Origin: UBA6168 sp964508135
Lineage (GTDB): Bacteria; Bacteroidota; Bacteroidia; Chitinophagales; Saprospiraceae
DNA: 64,000 nt
Reading direction: 5' to 3'
NCBI GenBank assembly: GCA_964508135.1
Contig: CAZDSU010000030.1
Location: 1 to 64,000, forward strand
Position numbers and translations under genes: made by a program
The notes under the pieces: generated by a model
Told to the model about the DNA's origin: nothing
The model's database searches: none
Seen by the model: only the letters and a program-made list of their open reading frames with translations
In this document: positions 45,374 to 52,149 of the stretch, piece by piece
How positions within the stretch are numbered: the first letter of the stretch is position 1
Layout: each line of letters begins with the position of its first letter

Positions 45374-45561
45374 TAACGGATTGTAGTGATGGCCGCCCCA
45401 GCGGGGGGAAATGTTGGTAGCAGCCAAACAAACCCCCAATTTCAGCCCCAGCGGGGCGTGATGTCCGCCCCGCTGGGGCTGAAATCAAAGGGAAAACGGA
45501 AGTTCTACCAATATTTTGCCCCGCTGGGGCAACGCTCATTGACCATCACTACAATCCGTTA
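45374..45561. mobile_element. 188-bp inverted-repeat element
   Basis: Perfect 19-bp terminal inverted repeats, TAACGGATTGTAGTGATGG at 45374-45392 and its inverse at 45543-45561. Inside are palindromes built on GCCCCAGCGGGG (near 45393-45406, 45446-45475 and 45519-45535). No reading frame of note and no clear target duplication. MITE-like; its relation to a transposase is unknown. It lies just upstream of the truncated ATPase remnant. Confidence 0.7.
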
Positions 45562-45986
45562 CAATCAGCATTTTTTAAGTTCGCTAGTTGAAACTATGCC
45601 CTTTAGGGCAAGAATTTATTTGCTACTCATTTCTAAATGATAGAAGGGCAAATGAAAGGCGGGCTGTCCCGTTCTTTAGTCCGCATCAGCGGATTTGCGA
45701 ATTTCATTCGCCTTCAAACCTATGGATTTTCAATCCATAGTCGTTTAGTTTTTTTCAACAAAATTTGATGCGAACTTACATTTTTTCAAAGGAAAAAATG
45801 CGGATGGCAACACTTTTTTGAATGAAAAATGCGAATCCACTTCACAACCGATGCCCAAACCTTTCAAAAAACACCCTCGACATTAACTTGTGGTCGGTGT
45901 AGCCGACCTCATCGGCAGCCGTGAGTGCCGGGCCGGGGCGTAGCGCCTCTAAATTTACCTTTTAAATGGATTGCAGCGTGGTGGAA
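45562..45986. other. Gene-free stretch with three small hairpins
   Basis: No gene is seen. Between about 45680 and 45740 three hairpins follow one another: CCGCATCAGCGG, GCGAATTTCATTCGC and CTATGGATTTTCAATCCATAG. This series could be the end of a mobile element or a structured RNA; nothing else supports either. Confidence 0.4.
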
Positions 45987-46019
45987 ACAGTTGACAACTT
46001 TTCAAAAGTTGTCAACTGT
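45987..46019. repeat. 33-bp palindrome
   Basis: ACAGTTGACAACTTTT, a central C, and the exact inverse. It lies 60 bases past the end of the 46079 gene (read on the minus strand). No U-run; a repeat-type palindrome or a weak terminator. Confidence 0.6.
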
Positions 46020-46078
46020 CGGTTCACCCCACCGCCAGCCGCTCCCGCCACGACCACCATCAGGTGTACCTTGGTTGC

Positions 46079-46405
46079 CTATCTTTTCAACCAATTTTTC
46101 AAGTACCACTTCTTTTCCTTTTTTAAGTGCCCTACTGTCAGGGCATGTTCTACCGAGTGGTTGCCACACACAACCTTGAGGGTGTAAACCCCTGTGGCTA
46201 ATCTCGACAGGTTCATGTCAATGGTGCCCCCCCAAGTCGGTAGGCAATGAACGGATTGGTACACGATTTCCCCACCTGCCGAGTGCACGTAAACGGTCAC
46301 CGGATGTGGGACACTGCCCACACATGCCAAGTACACCATCCCGTCTTCAGCAGGTGGGTTCGGGAAGGGCTGGCCGATGAGGATGGGCTTTTCCTGGCTC
46401 TTCAT
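46079..46405 (-). CDS. Stand-alone type IX sorting-domain-like protein
   Basis: A 108-residue protein that is almost entirely a type IX sorting domain: GQPFPNPPAEDGMVYLACVG, VTVYVHSAGGEIVYQSVHCL, IDMNLSRLATGVYTLKVVCG, ending SVEHALTVGHLKKEKKWYLK. It lacks a signal peptide with the ATG at 46405, and an upstream extension in frame gives none either. It may be a remnant tail of a lost cargo gene, like the piece at 25881, or a soluble protein of unknown use. It has three or four Cys, which is unusual for the domain. Confidence 0.55.
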   Translation of the reverse strand: MKSQEKPILIGQPFPNPPAEDGMVYLACVGSVPHPVTVYVHSAGGEIVYQSVHCLPTWGGTIDMNLSRLATGVYTLKVVCGNHSVEHALTVGHLKKEKKWYLKNWLKR

Positions 46406-46662
46406 AAGTGGTGGATGGTGAGTGAAACAGGAATCGGCGAGGCCGCAATTACCTCGCCCGGTTCCTGATGCCAATCAAGGCTCACATACGACTACGGATG
46501 TTGGCAATGGCCAACCCGGCGGAGCAAATCCTTTGTTGAACGGAAGCGATTCCTTTTATCGCTCCTGCATTTTACTTCGTCCAATCCTTTACTTCGATAT
46601 TGTTGGCGTTGGCGGTCAAGGTGTTTTTAAACCCAATATGTCAAATCCTGTTTCCCTGACAA

Positions 46663-47394
46663 TCAAAACACTGTCAGGGTGTCCAAGTGCTCGATATCCA
46701 GCCCGTATTCAATGAAATGGCCGTCCGGGTCCACGATTTCGTAATAGTAACCGTACTCGGTCGGTACGCCCTGTGGGTCGGGGAAACAACTGGCGGACAA
46801 GGTGCCAGCCATCGTGACGAAAGTCAGGCCGGGAAACTTTCTGGTCAACTCCAATGCGCAAAGATTGAGGTCGGAATGGATTTCATAAAAAAAGATAAAC
46901 GCCTTGTATTCCCCACTCGTGTTGTCATTGTACAAATCCCTGATTTCAATGTGAACAATGGCCGAGTCGTTGGTTACATAATCGAGGTCAAGGTCCGTGA
47001 CCAGTTCGGCCACTACGCCGGGCATACCTATCATGATGATGTCGAAGGGTTTGTCCGTGAGTTCGTGCCCGATTTCCAGCGTGAACGCTTTCGATTCAAA
47101 ACCGGGCTTTTCTACTCTGACAAACACTTCGTCCCAGACATCCTTCAGGATGTAGGTGCCGTCGGTCGCCGTTTCAAAAATTAATTCCCGGTGCGTCCCG
47201 GTATTGTCGTCAGGGATGATGTAATCGGCGGTGACCACCACATCGTGGAGAGGGATGCCAGTCAAAGAATCCCGGATAGTGCCTGTGATGGTACCCTTTA
47301 AAGGCACGTCGAGGATTTCCTTTACTTTTTCACAACTGCCAAAGAGCAGCATTAGGGCAAAAGACAAGGCCAAAGCGGCGGTATATTTTTTCAT
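46663..47394 (-). CDS. Lipoprotein with carboxypeptidase-regulatory-like domain
   Basis: A 243-residue lipoprotein; MKKYTAALALSFALMLLFGS is followed by the lipobox Cys 21. Residues about 35-115 form a carboxypeptidase-regulatory-like Ig domain (GTITGTIRDSLTGIPLHDVV, then TDGTYILKDVWDEVFVRVEK). The rest is acidic and unknown, with FIFFYEIHSDLNLCALELTR and YEIVDPDGHFIEYGLDIEHL. The ATG at 47394 gives the lipoprotein signal. It lies 66 bases downstream of the secretin gene on the same strand, so the two are probably cotranscribed; a pilot or anchoring role for the secretin is conceivable but not shown. Confidence 0.75.
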   Translation of the reverse strand: MKKYTAALALSFALMLLFGSCEKVKEILDVPLKGTITGTIRDSLTGIPLHDVVVTADYIIPDDNTGTHRELIFETATDGTYILKDVWDEVFVRVEKPGFESKAFTLEIGHELTDKPFDIIMIGMPGVVAELVTDLDLDYVTNDSAIVHIEIRDLYNDNTSGEYKAFIFFYEIHSDLNLCALELTRKFPGLTFVTMAGTLSASCFPDPQGVPTEYGYYYEIVDPDGHFIEYGLDIEHLDTLTVF

Positions 47395-47460
47395 GTTGAT
47401 AATTTTTTGTAAAGAAATAACTAACGTGTTGGCCCTTCTCAAGGGCTAATCCACATCACT

Positions 47461-48615
47461 TTAGTTTCCTTGTTGTTGGAGGTTCTGTAGGCGCAGCTCC
47501 CGCAACCGTTTCCGCTCTTCCTTCCTGCGGAGTCGTTGCTTCTTCTTCTCCCCAAAGGCGTGCTTCGTATCGTCGTATTTGATAAATCCAGGGTCGGATT
47601 CTATGCTTTCCGATATGGCGGACTCAAGCTCGGATGGCTTTCTTATTTTCTCATATTGCCGTAAGGAGTTTTCCTTGGTTATTTCACTTGGATAAAAAGT
47701 ATATGGCGTGATATAGATTACCCGCTCCACATACTCCGTCACTTTCTTTTTTCTTTTGAAGAAAAAACCCAGTACGGGTATTTTGCGCAAGCCAGGAAAC
47801 CCAGCATCAATTTTGTTGTTTTGTTCCAATATGATTCCCCCGATAATGAGCGTTTCGCCATTTTTTAAATCAACCACTGTGTTTAACCCGGTCACTGCTC
47901 TTTTTAGTTCACCCTCGGTGGAGAATGGAAGAAAGGCTGATACCTCTCCGGCAATGGTTAAGTGAATAATATCGGCGTGGGTGGGCACGGCATTTATTTG
48001 CAAGGAAACACCTGCACTGATTTCCTCCAGGCGCTGCAAAATGACGCCGGAGTTGTTGTTTACTTCCGCCAATCTCACCTGGATGTTCTCCGTGATTTTG
48101 AGCGTGGCATCTCCACCGCTTTGTGCGACCAAGTGGGGATTGGTGATGACCTTCGCCTTGTTTTCACTGGCCAAAGCGGAGAGATTGAGCCTAAATTTAG
48201 GGCTGAGGTGCGACACCGCATTGTAAAGAAAATCCAGTCCATTGATGGCTCCGGTGGTGACCCGGCTACTGTTGAAATTGCCAAATTGGCCTTGCGTCAG
48301 GTCAAGGCTCCAGTCGAAATCAGTGCCGTGAAAATACTCCACCAACATAAATTCGATGCCCACCATTTTCTGCTCCACATCCAGCATTGAAATAGTTTGG
48401 AGTGCCAGGTCAACATCACGCTCCTCTCCTTTCAGTACAAGCTGATTGCCCTCCGGGAGGTCAAAAACGGCAACATTGGGGTTTACTTCCTTGAACTTCG
48501 CCATCACGGTAGTAGAAATCAGGTGCTGAATTTTATAGGTCCGCACTATTTCCTGCGCTTGCATGGTAGCAGTGGTACTCAAAAACAGGGCAATAAGTAG
48601 GATTAAGTTTTTCAT
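47461..48615 (-). CDS. Short orphan secretin
   Basis: A 384-residue outer-membrane secretin. Signal peptide MKNLILLIALFLSTTATMQA; a short N-domain (about 20-90, ending LALQTISMLDVEQKMVGIEF) and the secretin barrel domain from about 95 to 325: ENKAKVITNPHLVAQSG, GVSLQINAVPTHADIIHLTI, DLKNGETLIIGGIILEQNNK, GLRKIPVLGFFFKRKK and VIYITPYTFYPSE. The tail is strongly basic (KKKQRLRRKEERKRLRELRL). It is far shorter than GspD or PilQ and has no inner-membrane secretion genes around it. Bacteroidota mostly lack type II secretion, which makes it unusual. The ATG at 48615 was preferred for the signal peptide. Confidence 0.85.
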   Translation of the reverse strand: MKNLILLIALFLSTTATMQAQEIVRTYKIQHLISTTVMAKFKEVNPNVAVFDLPEGNQLVLKGEERDVDLALQTISMLDVEQKMVGIEFMLVEYFHGTDFDWSLDLTQGQFGNFNSSRVTTGAINGLDFLYNAVSHLSPKFRLNLSALASENKAKVITNPHLVAQSGGDATLKITENIQVRLAEVNNNSGVILQRLEEISAGVSLQINAVPTHADIIHLTIAGEVSAFLPFSTEGELKRAVTGLNTVVDLKNGETLIIGGIILEQNNKIDAGFPGLRKIPVLGFFFKRKKKVTEYVERVIYITPYTFYPSEITKENSLRQYEKIRKPSELESAISESIESDPGFIKYDDTKHAFGEKKKQRLRRKEERKRLRELRLQNLQQQGN

Positions 48616-48705
48616 TTTGAAAATTTTGAACAGGAAAAGGGGGCAACAGTCCTTTGGCGGAAGACTGTTGCCCAAATTCATGAGTCCCGGCTCTGTTTCA
48701 GCCCT

Positions 48706-48954
48706 TTATTTTTTTATCAATTTTGCGATGAACAGTACCACAAAAGCGCCGATGACGCTCGTGACGATGAGGCTGACCGTAGGGCTGCCAAGGTTTACGG
48801 AAACGCCTAACTTGCCGAGCAGCCAGCCGCCCACGAATGCGCCCACGATACCGAGCACGATGTTCCACAGCAGGCCGAAGCCGCCGCCTTTCCAGAGTTG
48901 TCCGGCCAACCAGCCAGCAATGGCACCGATGATGAGGATGTAGAGAAGTTCCAT
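48706..48954 (-). CDS. GlsB/YeaQ-family small membrane protein
   Basis: An 82-residue membrane protein with three hydrophobic segments and glycine-rich turns: IGAIAGWLAGQLWKGGGFGL, LGIVGAFVGGWLLGKLG and a C-terminal ILVTSVIGAFVVLFIAKLI-like helix. It belongs to the transglycosylase-associated/GlsB group, linked to stress response in other bacteria; its mechanism is not known. It stands 90 bases upstream of the secretin gene on the same strand. Confidence 0.88.
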   Translation of the reverse strand: MELLYILIIGAIAGWLAGQLWKGGGFGLLWNIVLGIVGAFVGGWLLGKLGVSVNLGSPTVSLIVTSVIGAFVVLFIAKLIKK

Positions 48955-49027
48955 GATTCTAGTTTTGTTTTATGGCCTACCTAAAGCTTTTTATGAAAGC
49001 CTGCCGGTCAAGCCTGGTGAAAAAATG

Positions 49028-50275
49028 TTAGTTCACCTTGTCGAAAATGGCGCACACGTACCACTTCCCATCGGTGCCTTTCGCCGCACCAAAGCCTACT
49101 GCACCGACTTTTGACCCCACGTTGAAAAACGGCCGGAAGTGCGTGTTGCCCCTCGTCCAGCATTGCGGGTCCAAATCCATGCTGCAAGCCTCGCCAGACA
49201 AATTGCCGGTAAAACCAAATGCAGTGGCACGGTGCCAGTGTTCAACCATGGTATTGCCATTGTAGTTGGTGTCCTGCGTTTGAACATGGCCCAGATACCC
49301 GTACTTGGCCATGTGCTCGGCGTGGTATTGGGCAGCTTTCCGCAATTGTTCGTTTTCCACCAAATCGGTAAAATAGGGGGCAGATTGGCTGGTTTTGTAA
49401 AGTTGCTCCTGGCCCTTGTCGGTGAGTGTTGTGCTTCCGCTCAGGTCGGTAGCCCAGATTTGGCTGGCATTATTGGAGTTATACGCATTGTTTTTCCGAT
49501 AATCCGGGTCTTGCCTGCAGAGGTTGGCAATTTTGAGCATGTGGCCCCTCACCTTTTGCATGTTTTTGGGAATCTTGATGTTTGGGTCTTTGATAAATTC
49601 TCCTTGGCTATTGGTTGAACCCATTTCCGTGTCGAGGCCAGTCTTTTCCACCAAAATTTGGGCGGTGGTTCCGGACGGGGCCGCAGGCGTATGGGAACTG
49701 ACGGCGCTTGGGTTTCCATTCACTTCCACGTCACCGAGCACTAAATCACGGGGAGTGGTGTTTTTGCTATTGTGTTCCACCCTCACATACCTGCATATTT
49801 TATTGTTTACCGAAAATGTCTTACCCGAACTCACTGCACTTTGTTGGTAAGCGGCAAATGCATAATTACTCTGCATTTGAGCAAGGGTCATGGAATTTGA
49901 CACAGGGGAATTGTTGAAAGGGATATCAGAGCCAAGCACATAAAAGTCCTTCAGGTTCCCTTGGCAACAATCGCCACGCTCCCGCACAAAGATATTGTCA
50001 ATGTGGTAGTAAGCGCCCAAATCAATCTGCCACCAATTGTTCCCATTGGTGGTATGGGTGGCTGATATAGTAGCAGTGTTGCCGTCCACGGCATTGGCCG
50101 CTGATAAGTTAGCATTCGTGGTGCTTTGTTGCGGGTTGCTTGAATTGGGCGTCACTTTGGTCCGGGCCAGGTTTTCCTGACCGAAAGTGAAAATTGGGCT
50201 GCCAAACAGAACCCCCAGCAGTAGGGCAAAGGATAACGCTTGTTGTAAATGAAGTTTTGAAAAGAAGATTTTCAT
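49028..50275 (-). CDS. Secreted discoidin-CAP domain protein
   Basis: A 415-residue secreted protein. Signal peptide from MKIFFSKLHLQQALSFALLL to about FTFGQ (33). Residues about 35-195 form an F5/8-type C (discoidin/fucolectin-like) domain: NLARTKVTPNSSNPQQST, ANAVDGNTATISATHTTNGN, NWWQIDLGAYYHIDNIFVRE. A CAP/SCP domain follows to the end, with QYHAEHMAKYGYLGH, VEHWHRATAFGFTGNLSGEA and GSKVGAVGFGAA. CAP domains occur in secreted proteins of unclear activity; discoidin domains bind sugars. It is the third gene under the shared promoter-operator described at 50325-50382, so likely controlled by the hybrid regulator. Confidence 0.85.
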   Translation of the reverse strand: MKIFFSKLHLQQALSFALLLGVLFGSPIFTFGQENLARTKVTPNSSNPQQSTTNANLSAANAVDGNTATISATHTTNGNNWWQIDLGAYYHIDNIFVRERGDCCQGNLKDFYVLGSDIPFNNSPVSNSMTLAQMQSNYAFAAYQQSAVSSGKTFSVNNKICRYVRVEHNSKNTTPRDLVLGDVEVNGNPSAVSSHTPAAPSGTTAQILVEKTGLDTEMGSTNSQGEFIKDPNIKIPKNMQKVRGHMLKIANLCRQDPDYRKNNAYNSNNASQIWATDLSGSTTLTDKGQEQLYKTSQSAPYFTDLVENEQLRKAAQYHAEHMAKYGYLGHVQTQDTNYNGNTMVEHWHRATAFGFTGNLSGEACSMDLDPQCWTRGNTHFRPFFNVGSKVGAVGFGAAKGTDGKWYVCAIFDKVN

Positions 50276-50324
50276 GTCGTTCAATGTTTTAATTGTTAGA
50301 AAATGAGGAAGTGGTTTGATAGGA

Positions 50325-50382
50325 CAAAGATGAGGCGGCCCATGGGGTACAAAACCGACAACTTTGGGGTACAAAACCGACA
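50325..50382 (-). promoter_or_regulatory. Operator pair and promoter of the discoidin-CAP gene
   Basis: On the plus strand GGGGTACAAAACCGACA occurs at 50344-50360 and again at 50366-50382, a 22-bp period. CAAAGATG at 50325-50332 (minus strand CATCTTTG, close to the Bacteroidota -7 consensus TAnnTTTG) lies 11 bases from the nearer motif. This gene's start codon is 50 bases downstream. The same set occurs at 51188-51245 and 52055-52112. Confidence 0.8.
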
Positions 50383-50496
50383 TTTTTGTAAAAAAACCTA
50401 ATAAAATGAGAGGGCAGTTACGCAAGCCGACCGCCCATTGCATCGGTCGAACTGTTCTTTACTGTGCGGTTCTTTGTCGGAAAAAGGAGTTAAGAA

Positions 50497-50543
50497 GTCG
50501 GGGCAGGCCCTTACAAGCACGAAACCAAGAAACCTGCCCCGAC
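50497..50543 (-). terminator. Hairpin after first trefoil-like gene
   Basis: GTCGGGGCAGG at 50497-50507 pairs with CCTGCCCCGAC at 50533-50543. It lies nine bases past the stop of the 50552-51088 gene (minus strand) and is repeated after the paralogue at 51363-51405. Without a strong U-run it is a probable, not certain, terminator. Confidence 0.6.
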
Positions 50544-50551
50544 AGCCTGGC

Positions 50552-51088
50552 TCATCGGCCAGTAATCATCCAGAGCTGGTGGTCACCCATTTTTATTGTA
50601 GTGCCATAGATTTCATTATTAGTGCTGCCGCCTACCGTCAGGTAGGTACCGTTATGCCTGAATTTGATTCGGAAAAGATCCTTACTCACCTCTTCGAAAA
50701 GGAGATCATCTTGAGAGCTAGTCCCTATTGCCCAGAAGGCATCATTGTTGCTACCTTTACAGCACATAAGAGAAGGTTGGAGATCGGTACCGAATTCAAC
50801 CTGATAAGCTCCACCGCTCAATTTTTCCATAGTATGAGGAAATGTTGTTTGTGACCTCATTTCCACTTTTTTGTGAGCATCTCTTTGAACATCATCAAAG
50901 TACAAATATTGCTTGGAATATTTGTTCCAGAGGGCAAATCCTTGGTTTCCGTTTTCTACTTCCCATAGGGCGAAAGTGGTGGTATGTTTGGCTTCTTGAG
51001 CCTGCAGCCTCGTAGCTGCCAGTGAAACAAACAAGAGCAAGCAGAGGCTTGTCATTAACTTGAGTGCGGAGAAATTGAAAGATTTCAT
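50552..51088 (-). CDS. Small secreted protein, beta-trefoil-like, copy 1
   Basis: A 178-residue secreted protein with signal peptide MKSFNFSALKLMTSLCLLLF to about RLQAQ (30). The mature part is beta-rich with repeated FALWNKYSKQYLYF, FALWEVENGNQGF and LFRIKFRHNGTYLTVGGSTN, like the fascin/ricin-type beta-trefoil folds that bind carbohydrates or actin-like ligands; fold call uncertain. It is a close paralogue of 51416-51955. It lies under the operator at 51188-51245 with a 5' leader of about 95 bases. Probably a product of the hybrid regulator. Confidence 0.7.
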   Translation of the reverse strand: MKSFNFSALKLMTSLCLLLFVSLAATRLQAQEAKHTTTFALWEVENGNQGFALWNKYSKQYLYFDDVQRDAHKKVEMRSQTTFPHTMEKLSGGAYQVEFGTDLQPSLMCCKGSNNDAFWAIGTSSQDDLLFEEVSKDLFRIKFRHNGTYLTVGGSTNNEIYGTTIKMGDHQLWMITGR

Positions 51089-51187
51089 GATTGTGATTGT
51101 TGAGAATCGTCTAAAGAATAATTCACCAATCTGAATGATGCCTTATTTTTTACCCGATTCAAGGTGAAAAAATTATTGTCAACGGTG

Positions 51188-51245
51188 CAAAGATGAGGCG
51201 GCCCATGGGGTACAAAACCGACAACTTGGGGGTACAAAACCGACA
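51188..51245 (-). promoter_or_regulatory. Operator pair and promoter of trefoil-like copy 1
   Basis: GGGGTACAAAACCGACA at 51207-51223 and 51229-51245 (22-bp period), with CAAAGATG at 51188-51195 exactly 11 bases from the nearer motif. The start codon of the 50552-51088 gene is 100 bases downstream. Spacing is identical to the copies at 50325 and 52055. Confidence 0.82.
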
Positions 51246-51362
51246 TTTTTGTAAAAAAACCTAATAAAATGAGAGGGCAGTTACGCAAGCCGACCGCCCA
51301 TTGCATCGGTCGAAGTGTTCTTTACTGTGCGGTTCTTTGACGGAAAAAAAGAGGAAAGAATC

Positions 51363-51405
51363 CGGGGCAGGCCCATTCAAGCACGAAACCAGGAAACCTG
51401 CCCCG
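51363..51405 (-). terminator. Hairpin after second trefoil-like gene
   Basis: CGGGGCAGG at 51363-51371 pairs with CCTGCCCCG at 51397-51405, ten bases past the stop of the 51416-51955 gene. Duplicate of the hairpin at 50497-50543. Confidence 0.6.
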
Positions 51406-51415
51406 ACAGCCTGGC

Positions 51416-51955
51416 TTACCTGCCAGTAATACTCCAGAGCTGGTGGTCACCCATTTTTATTGTAGTGCCATAGACTTCCTTACTACCTTGGCCGCCTACC
51501 GTCAGGTAGGTACCGTTATGCTTGAACTTGATTCGGAAAACATCCTTACGCACTTCTTCGAAAATGAGATCATCAGCACTGCCACCCCCTGTGTGAGGAT
51601 AGACATCATTGTTGCCACCTTTACAACAAAGAAGAGAAACATCGGGGTTGGATCCGTCACCGTATTCAACCTGATAAGTCCCATTGCTCAATTTTTCCAT
51701 TTCGTGATGAAAATTTGTCAATGGCACCATTTTAACCCATGGAGATCCTGTAGTTCTTAAAGTAAATTCTAGATATTCCTTGGAATGTATGTTCCAAAGG
51801 GCAAATTTTCCTTTTCCGTCTTCTACTTCCCATAGGGCTAAAGTGGTGGTATGTTTGGCTTCTTGAGCCTGCAGACTCGTTGCTGCCAGTGAAACAAACA
51901 TGAGCAAGCAGAGGCTTGTCATTAACTTGAGTGCAAAAAAATGGTAAGATTTCAT
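51416..51955 (-). CDS. Small secreted protein, beta-trefoil-like, copy 2
   Basis: A 179-residue secreted paralogue of the preceding gene. Signal peptide MKSYHFFALKLMTSLCLLMF to about SLQAQ. Shared blocks are EAKHTTTLALWEVEDGKGKF, FRIKFKHNGTYLTVGGQGSK and the identical end TTIKMGDHQLW. It differs mainly in the middle. The ATG at 51955 was chosen over an upstream TTG because it begins the signal peptide. First target gene after the hybrid regulator, 99 bases downstream of the nearer promoter box at 52055-52062. Confidence 0.7.
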   Translation of the reverse strand: MKSYHFFALKLMTSLCLLMFVSLAATSLQAQEAKHTTTLALWEVEDGKGKFALWNIHSKEYLEFTLRTTGSPWVKMVPLTNFHHEMEKLSNGTYQVEYGDGSNPDVSLLCCKGGNNDVYPHTGGGSADDLIFEEVRKDVFRIKFKHNGTYLTVGGQGSKEVYGTTIKMGDHQLWSITGR

Positions 51956-52054
51956 GATTGAAACTGTTGAGAATCGTCTAAAGAATAGTTCACCAATCTG
52001 AATGGTCACTTATTTTTTACCCGATTCAAGGTGAAAAAATTATTGTTAACGGTG

Positions 52055-52112
52055 CAAAGATGAGGTGTGCCATGGGGTACAAAACCGACAACTTGGGGGT
52101 ACAAAACAGACA
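52055..52112 (-). promoter_or_regulatory. Operator pair and promoter of trefoil-like copy 2
   Basis: GGGGTACAAAACCGACA at 52074-52090 and GGGGTACAAAACAGACA (one change) at 52096-52112, with CAAAGATG at 52055-52062 11 bases from the nearer motif. It lies just after the hybrid regulator's stop at 52150. Third identical arrangement in the block. Confidence 0.82.
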
Positions 52113-52149
52113 TTTTGACCAGAAACCTAAGAAAACAGGGCGTTTTGAA

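Noticed and set aside
45680..45740. Three hairpins as a riboswitch or structured RNA
   Set aside because: No known riboswitch core and no downstream gene in a fitting position; listed only as a gene-free stretch.
50344..52112. Three dispersed direct-repeat pairs that could be read as a CRISPR-like or insertion-sequence array
   Set aside because: Only two copies per site at a fixed 22-bp period, always at the same distance from a promoter box. This fits an operator, not an array.
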